A stretch of DNA of 11,433 nucleotides from Alphaproteobacteria bacterium. Lineage in GTDB: Bacteria; Pseudomonadota; Alphaproteobacteria; UBA6615. The position numbers were made by a program, and so were the translations under genes. The notes under the pieces are model-generated. The model worked only from the letters and a program-made list of their open reading frames with translations. It was not told the origin of the DNA and did no database searches. Positions 7,783 through 11,433 of the stretch are shown here, piece by piece. The stretch covers positions 1 to 11,433 of the forward strand of contig JAEPNS010000073.1 in assembly GCA_017643325.1 (NCBI GenBank). The letters are read 5' to 3'. Numbering within the stretch: the first letter of the stretch is position 1; every line of letters starts with the position of its first letter.

Positions 7783-8708
7783 TCCGAACTCGCCTTCCGC
7801 TTCTTTCGCACCGAACGGGTCTGGGTCCGGCCCGGCTTGGCGTTCTTCTCGATGAACTCGATGATCTTGCCGGCGACGTCGATCCCTGTCGCCGTCTCGA
7901 CGCCCTCCAGCCCGGGCGACGAGTTCACCTCCATCACCACCGGTCCTTCGTTCGAGCGCAGCAGGTCCACGCCGCACACATTGAGCCCCACCGCCTTTGC
8001 CGCCCGGACTGCGGTCGCACGTTCCTTCGGCGTGATCTTCACCGCCTCGGCCGACCCGCCCCTGTGCAGGTTCGAGCGGAAATCGCCCTCCTTGCCGCGC
8101 CGGATCATCGCGGCGACAACCCGGTTGCCGATGACGAGACAGCGGATGTCCTCGCCGTTCGCCTCCTTGACGAACTGCTGCACGAGGATGTTCGTCTTCA
8201 CGCCGCCGAATGCCTGGATGATACTTTCCGCGGCCTTCGGCGTTTCGCCGAGCACGACACCGATACCCTGCGTCCCCTCGAGGAGCTTGATGACGACCGG
8301 CGCGCCGCCGGCGATCTCCAGCAGCTCGGCAGCATCCGACGTCCGGTGCGCGAACACGGTCGTCGGCAGGCCGATGCCTTCGCGGGAAAGAAGTTGCATC
8401 GAGCGCAGCTTGTCGCGCGAGCGCGAGATGCCCACCGACTCGTTCACCGGGTAGATGCCCATCATCTCGAACTGGCGCAGGACCGCCGTCCCGAAGAATG
8501 TCACCGAAGCGCCGATGCGCGGGATGACGGCATCGTAGCCCTTGAGGGACTCGCCCTTGTAGTGCACCTCGGGATCGTTGGAGGCAATGTCGATGAAGCA
8601 GCGCAGGTGGTCGATCACATCGATCTCATGATCGCGTTCCTCGGCAGCCTCCACGAGACGCCTGTGGGAATAGAGGTCCGGGTTGCGGCAAAGCAGGGCC
8701 AGTTTCAT
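7779..8708 (-). CDS. rimK: RimK-type ATP-grasp alpha-L-glutamate ligase
   Basis: This 309-residue enzyme closely resembles E. coli RimK, which adds glutamates to the C terminus of ribosomal protein S6 and makes poly-alpha-glutamate in vitro. The N-terminal domain includes YDAVIPRIG (58-66), FFGTAVLRQFEMMG (71-84) and SRSRDKLRSMQLL (95-107). The ATP-grasp core has the ATP-binding K100 and K141, the loop EGTQGIGVVL (144-153), KEGDFRSNLHRGG (206-218) and the Mg-binding D248, E260 and N262 (VMEVNSSPGLEG). The last 20 residues form a Lys/Arg-rich extension (RSVRKKRK) of unknown role. ATG 8708 overlaps the upstream stop as ATGA, and AGGA lies seven bases before it. It sits in an operon between a RimB-like protease and an AstE-like deacylase. 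The target may be S6 or another acidic-tailed protein or peptide. Confidence 0.94.
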   Translation of the reverse strand: MKLALLCRNPDLYSHRRLVEAAEERDHEIDVIDHLRCFIDIASNDPEVHYKGESLKGYDAVIPRIGASVTFFGTAVLRQFEMMGIYPVNESVGISRSRDKLRSMQLLSREGIGLPTTVFAHRTSDAAELLEIAGGAPVVIKLLEGTQGIGVVLGETPKAAESIIQAFGGVKTNILVQQFVKEANGEDIRCLVIGNRVVAAMIRRGKEGDFRSNLHRGGSAEAVKITPKERATAVRAAKAVGLNVCGVDLLRSNEGPVVMEVNSSPGLEGVETATGIDVAGKIIEFIEKNAKPGRTQTRSVRKKRKASSD

Positions 8709-9226
8709 GTTTTCTTCCTCTTCTTGGAGGTGGTCGTAACATCGGCGAAGCTGCGCCCGATGAGAAAGGAGCGGTCGGGGTTGACCAGGAAGCGGCCCCG
8801 CACGGCCTCGCGGCCGAGCAGCATGCGGAAACCGAGATCGTCACGGTTGGCCAGAGAGAGCTCGATCGGCCAGGCCGTTTCGCCGAGACAGGCCTCGGTC
8901 TCGATCACGTAGCGGCGCTCTTCCTCCCCGTTCGAACTGCGGATCTTGCGCTCGTCCAGAACGGGCAGCGCACATTCGATTTCCGGCGTGCGGTGACGCT
9001 GGCGCGGGCGCAACACGAACGACACCCAGGGAACGCCGCGATCCGTGAAGGGCCTGATCTTAAAGGCGTGGATTGCCGAGGTGCGCGCGCCGGTATCGAT
9101 CTTGACCTTGATCGCGTCGATCCCGAAATCGGGCAGCGACAACCATTCCCGCCAACCGACAACCGGTACGTCCCGCTTCCGCCGCTTTCGCGGAGACGAG
9201 GGCCTGGACGTTTTCGCTTTGGGCAT
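8705..9226 (-). CDS. RimB-like retropepsin-type protease ('ATP-dependent zinc protease', PF05618)
   Basis: This 173-residue protein belongs to the DUF785/PF05618 family. The family is often annotated as an ATP-dependent zinc protease, but it has a retropepsin-like fold; in Pseudomonas, RimB cleaves the glutamate tail added by RimK. The catalytic motif is KIDTGARTSAIH (42-53), with D44 in DTGA. The strand-loop signature FRMLLGREAV occupies 133-142, and NPDRSFLIG (149-157) is the conserved C-terminal strand. No HExxH zinc motif is present, which fits the aspartic-protease view. Both ends are very basic: RKRRKR at 13-18 and SKKRKK at 167-172. I chose ATG 9226; an in-frame ATG at 9292 would add 22 residues that look non-conserved. 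It is the first gene of the operon and overlaps rimK by four bases. The divergent neighbour is yjbQ. Confidence 0.88.
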   Translation of the reverse strand: MPKAKTSRPSSPRKRRKRDVPVVGWREWLSLPDFGIDAIKVKIDTGARTSAIHAFKIRPFTDRGVPWVSFVLRPRQRHRTPEIECALPVLDERKIRSSNGEEERRYVIETEACLGETAWPIELSLANRDDLGFRMLLGREAVRGRFLVNPDRSFLIGRSFADVTTTSKKRKKT

Positions 9227-9333
9227 GCGCAGCCAGCAACCGGGAGTGCGGCCATCGGCGGGACGCCTCAAGCCGTGGGATCGAGGCCCCATTGTATATC
9301 GGAACGGGGAACGGCCGCCTATAGTTCGGGGCT
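9227..9333. promoter_or_regulatory. Divergent promoter region of the Rim operon and yjbQ
   Basis: This 107-base gap separates two diverging genes. On the minus strand GATATACAAT (9291-9300) contains TACAAT, a reasonable -10 element for the protease/rimK/deacylase operon, giving a leader of about 60 bases. On the plus strand TATAGT (9320-9325) is a candidate -10 for yjbQ. Neither has a good -35. The two transcripts would start in overlapping DNA, so the genes may compete for polymerase. Confidence 0.4.
9320..9325 (+). promoter_or_regulatory. Candidate -10 element (TATAGT) of yjbQ, possibly leaderless
   Basis: TATAGT ends only eight bases before the yjbQ ATG at 9334, so transcription would start at or just before the start codon. 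The same hexamer occurs before comM. There is no Shine-Dalgarno site at usable spacing, which fits a leaderless message. Confidence 0.4.
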
Positions 9334-9759
9334 ATGGGTCTTCAACAGCACCAGGACGCCTTGACCTTTTCCACCCCGGCGCGCGGCCTTTTCGAGATCA
9401 CCGGGCCGGTGTCCGACTGGGCGGCCTCGAAGGGTATCGAGACCGGCCTTCTCACGCTCTTCATCCGGCACACCTCGGCCTCGCTCGTAATACAGGAGAA
9501 CGCCGACCCCCAGGTGCAGCGCGACCTGGAAGCCTACATGGACCGGCTCGTGCCGGACGGCGATGCACTGTACCGCCACACCGCCGAAGGGCCCGACGAC
9601 ATGGCCGCACACGTGAAGGGAGCCCTGACCCAGACCCACCTGCAGATCCCGGTCGCAAATAGTGGGCTCGTTCTGGGCACATGGCAGGGGATATTTCTCT
9701 TCGAACACCGGACCCGACCGCGGCCGCGCGAGGTGATGATGGTCCTGGTCGGCGACTGA
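9334..9759 (+). CDS. yjbQ: YjbQ/UPF0047 family protein (secondary thiamine-phosphate synthase-like)
   Basis: This 141-residue protein matches the YjbQ/UPF0047 family in length and motifs. The motifs are RGLFEIT (17-23), LFIRHTSASLVIQENADP (42-59), HTAEGPDDMAAHVK (82-95, with conserved His residues), and GLVLGTWQGIFLFEHR (111-126) followed by RPRPREVMM. Family members form trimers with a conserved His-rich pocket, and the E. coli protein has weak thiamine-phosphate synthase activity; the physiological role is unclear. The start is well fixed: an in-frame TAG at 9322-9324 lies just upstream, and the family N terminus aligns with this Met. No ribosome binding site is visible apart from GGGG two bases before ATG. 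It precedes the CoA-transferase gene by 69 bases, with no evident functional link. Confidence 0.92.
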   Translation: MGLQQHQDALTFSTPARGLFEITGPVSDWAASKGIETGLLTLFIRHTSASLVIQENADPQVQRDLEAYMDRLVPDGDALYRHTAEGPDDMAAHVKGALTQTHLQIPVANSGLVLGTWQGIFLFEHRTRPRPREVMMVLVGD

Positions 9760-9816
9760 GCCGGCTCACGACATAAATCCGACATGGCCCGGACCGTAGG
9801 ATTGGCCACAAACTTC

Positions 9817-9820
9817 GGAG
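9817..9820 (+). promoter_or_regulatory. Ribosome binding site GGAG deciding the CoA-transferase start
   Basis: GGAG lies eight bases before ATG 9829. The in-frame ATG at 9784 has no such site and adds 15 residues without family support. Confidence 0.6.
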
Positions 9821-9828
9821 TGGAACAC

Positions 9829-11154
9829 ATGCCCGATCCCGACAGCCTCTATGCCGCAAAACGGGTAACTGCTGAAGACGCCGCAGCCAGCATTGCGAAC
9901 GACTCCAACCTCATCCTGGGCATGGCGGTCGCGATGCCGCCCGCCTTCATGGCGGCGCTGGCCGAGCGCGCGCTTCAGCGCGACGGGCTGACGGATCTCG
10001 ACATCTACTACATGCACGCCAGCGACGCGGCGGCGGAAACGATCCTTCGCCCCGAGCTGATGGGCGTCCTGCATCCGCACCCGCTGTTCATGAGCCGCCA
10101 TGATCGGGAACTGGATGCGGCCGGACGTGCGCAGGGCAAGACATGGGTGCATTTCGTGCCGTGCATGTTTCACCAGGCTGGCCGGCTGCTGACCGAAGGC
10201 ATTTCACCCGACTGTTTCGTCACGACAGTCTCGCCGATGGACCGGTCCGGACATTTCAGCCTCGGCACCAATGCCGACTATGGCGCGACGCTGGCTCGTT
10301 CCGCCTCGCGCATGATCGTCGAGGTAAACCCCAACATGCCGCGCACGTTCGGCGAGAGCCTCCTGCACGTGCGCAATGTCGACATGATCGTCGAGCACGA
10401 AGCACCGCTGATGGAGTTCGGCCCGGCCAAGCCCAACACCGCCGACGTGGAAATCGCGGCCCGGGTGGCTGCGGAAATTCCCGATCGTGCGACAATCCAG
10501 ATGGGCGTCGGCGGTGTTCCGGAGGCCGTCATGTCGCAACTTCGCGACCACAGTGATCTCGGTCTGCACAGCGAGCTGCTCTCGCCGCCGATGACCGATC
10601 TCGTGCGCGCAGGCGTGATCACCGGCGCGGCGAAGACACTCATGCCCCACAAGCATGTCTTTACGCTCTCGCTGGGAAACCGTGAGATGTACGATTTCAT
10701 CGATGACAACCCGTCCTTCGTCGGCTACCCGGCCGCCTGGGTGAACAACCCTGCAGTCATCCGCAAGAACCGGGATCTCGTGTCGGTCAACGGCGCGATC
10801 CAGATCGACCTGACGGGGCAGATCAACTCGGAATCCGTCGGCGGGCACCAGTTCAGCGGAACCGGCGGCCAGCTGGATTTCGTGCGTGGCGCCTACAATG
10901 CGCCGGGCGGAAAATCCCTCATCGCGCTCCGCTCCACCGCAAAGGACGGGACCATCAGCCGGGTCGTGCCGCAACTCAACAACGCCGCCGTCACCGACCC
11001 GCGCATGGACACACATATCGTGGTGACGGAATTCGGTTCGGTCGATCTGAAAGGAATGTCGCTCGACGCCCGCGCGAAAGCACTCATCGGCCTCGCCCAC
11101 CCCGACTTCCGTGACGAACTTGCCGCCGCGGAGCGAAGAATGGGGATCGCCTAG
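9829..11154 (+). CDS. Acetyl-CoA hydrolase/4-hydroxybutyrate CoA-transferase family enzyme
   Basis: This 441-residue class I CoA-transferase belongs to the acetyl-CoA hydrolase/transferase family, which includes Cat1, Cat2/AbfT and acetate or succinate CoA-transferases. The N-terminal domain has the substrate-site strand NLILGMAVAMPPAFMAAL (27-44) and SPMDRSGHFSLG (135-146). The C-terminal domain has MGVGGVPEAV (225-234) and then GLHSELLS (245-252), whose E249 is the expected glutamate forming the glutamyl-CoA thioester. SGTGGQLDFVRGA (343-355) and TEFGSVDLKGMS (400-411) complete the active site. No signal peptide is present, so it is cytosolic. It would move CoA between acetyl-CoA (or another acyl-CoA) and a carboxylate; the length and motifs are nearest the 4-hydroxybutyrate CoA-transferase group, but the substrate cannot be decided. 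Its stop codon overlaps that of the convergent nagB-like gene. Confidence 0.9.
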   Translation: MPDPDSLYAAKRVTAEDAAASIANDSNLILGMAVAMPPAFMAALAERALQRDGLTDLDIYYMHASDAAAETILRPELMGVLHPHPLFMSRHDRELDAAGRAQGKTWVHFVPCMFHQAGRLLTEGISPDCFVTTVSPMDRSGHFSLGTNADYGATLARSASRMIVEVNPNMPRTFGESLLHVRNVDMIVEHEAPLMEFGPAKPNTADVEIAARVAAEIPDRATIQMGVGGVPEAVMSQLRDHSDLGLHSELLSPPMTDLVRAGVITGAAKTLMPHKHVFTLSLGNREMYDFIDDNPSFVGYPAAWVNNPAVIRKNRDLVSVNGAIQIDLTGQINSESVGGHQFSGTGGQLDFVRGAYNAPGGKSLIALRSTAKDGTISRVVPQLNNAAVTDPRMDTHIVVTEFGSVDLKGMSLDARAKALIGLAHPDFRDELAAAERRMGIA

Positions 11155-11433
11155 GGAAGCAGGCCTGCCGCGGCTGCATCGACGATCAGCCTGCAATTCG
11201 GGTGATCGCGAAGCACCGCGGCCGGGCAGCGGTCGACGTCCACACCGCCAAGCAGGCCACGTACGGCGCCGGCCTTCGCGCTGCCCGTCGCGGCGACCAC
11301 AACCTCGCGCGCGGACACGATTGTCTGCAGGCCGATGGTGATGGCCCTGCGCGGCACCGGTTTTGCGCCCCCGAAATGGCGCGCATTGGCGCGGCGCGTT
11401 TGTTCCGCGAGCTCGACGACACGTGTGTCCGAT
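11151..11433 (-). CDS. nagB: Glucosamine-6-phosphate deaminase-like protein (NagB family), C-terminal part
   Basis: This is the last 93 or so residues of a minus-strand gene whose start lies beyond the right edge. It matches the NagB/6-phosphogluconolactonase superfamily in its C-terminal half. Visible landmarks are SDTRVVELAEQTRRANARHF, corresponding to 'SRTRxKxLTxxTxxANxRFF', then KPVPRRAITIGLQTIVSA, corresponding to 'VPxxALTxGVGTLxxA'. They are followed by EVVVAATGSAKAGAVRGLL and HPNCRLIVD. NagB converts glucosamine-6-phosphate into fructose-6-phosphate and ammonia in amino-sugar catabolism. The protein ends soon after the conserved HP motif (AAAAGLLP), so it lacks the longer tail of E. 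coli NagB, where much of the allosteric site lies. Catalytic N-terminal residues are outside the window, so a related isomerase or deaminase cannot be excluded. Confidence 0.82.
   Translation of the reverse strand, partial: SDTRVVELAEQTRRANARHFGGAKPVPRRAITIGLQTIVSAREVVVAATGSAKAGAVRGLLGGVDVDRCPAAVLRDHPNCRLIVDAAAAGLLP

Noticed and set aside
9302..9312. GAAC-GGG-GAAC as a second LexA-like site upstream of yjbQ
   Set aside because: The spacing is three bases, not the seven required by the alphaproteobacterial LexA box.

Overview
The window is about 11.4 kb of high-GC, gene-dense DNA carrying ordinary bacterial chromosomal genes. Protein style suggests an alphaproteobacterium, possibly Rhodospirillales-like. 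The clues are an OmpR-type regulator and sensor of the ChvI/ChvG sort, a LexA box of the alphaproteobacterial type (GTTC-N7-GTTC) before comM, and a RimK cluster. The taxonomic call is inference from protein style and the LexA box. I see no tRNA, rRNA, CRISPR array, insertion sequence or phage gene.

Layout. (1) 1-427, minus strand: the 5' part of an uncharacterised gene that runs off the left edge. (2) 428-670: a divergent intergenic region with three copies of an operator-like motif, ACAAC-N4/5-GTCA. (3) 671-3558, plus strand: a compact three-gene unit with overlapping ends, namely a lipoprotein with a BamE/SmpA-like region, an OmpR-family response regulator, and a membrane histidine kinase with a PhoQ-like phosphoacceptor box. 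(4) 3559-5169: comM/yifB, preceded by a perfect LexA box and a TATAGT -10 element, so it is predicted to be SOS-controlled. (5) 5186-6589, minus: a GlcD-like FAD-binding oxidoreductase, convergent with comM. (6) 6724-9226, minus: a three-gene operon, transcribed in the order RimB-like retropepsin ('ATP-dependent zinc protease'), RimK glutamate ligase, and AstE/aspartoacylase-like M14 deacylase. Its members are joined by start/stop overlaps (ATGA and TTGA). (7) 9334-9759, plus: a YjbQ-family protein, probably read from a leaderless or near-leaderless transcript. (8) 9829-11154, plus: an acetyl-CoA hydrolase/4-hydroxybutyrate CoA-transferase family enzyme. (9) 11151-11433, minus: the C-terminal part of a NagB-type glucosamine-6-phosphate deaminase, whose stop codon shares a CTAG with the stop of the CoA-transferase.

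How the genes work together. The lipoprotein, regulator and kinase form an envelope-sensing unit. comM belongs to the DNA-damage and recombination response. The RimB/RimK/deacylase trio looks like a post-translational or peptide poly-glutamylation system with a ligase, a processing protease and a possible deacylase. The remaining enzymes are metabolic and I see no strong functional link between them. The most useful observations are the LexA site at comM, the repeated motif in the divergent region, and the Rim cluster with basic tails and an AstE-like partner. Nothing here amounts to a clearly new defence or mobile system.
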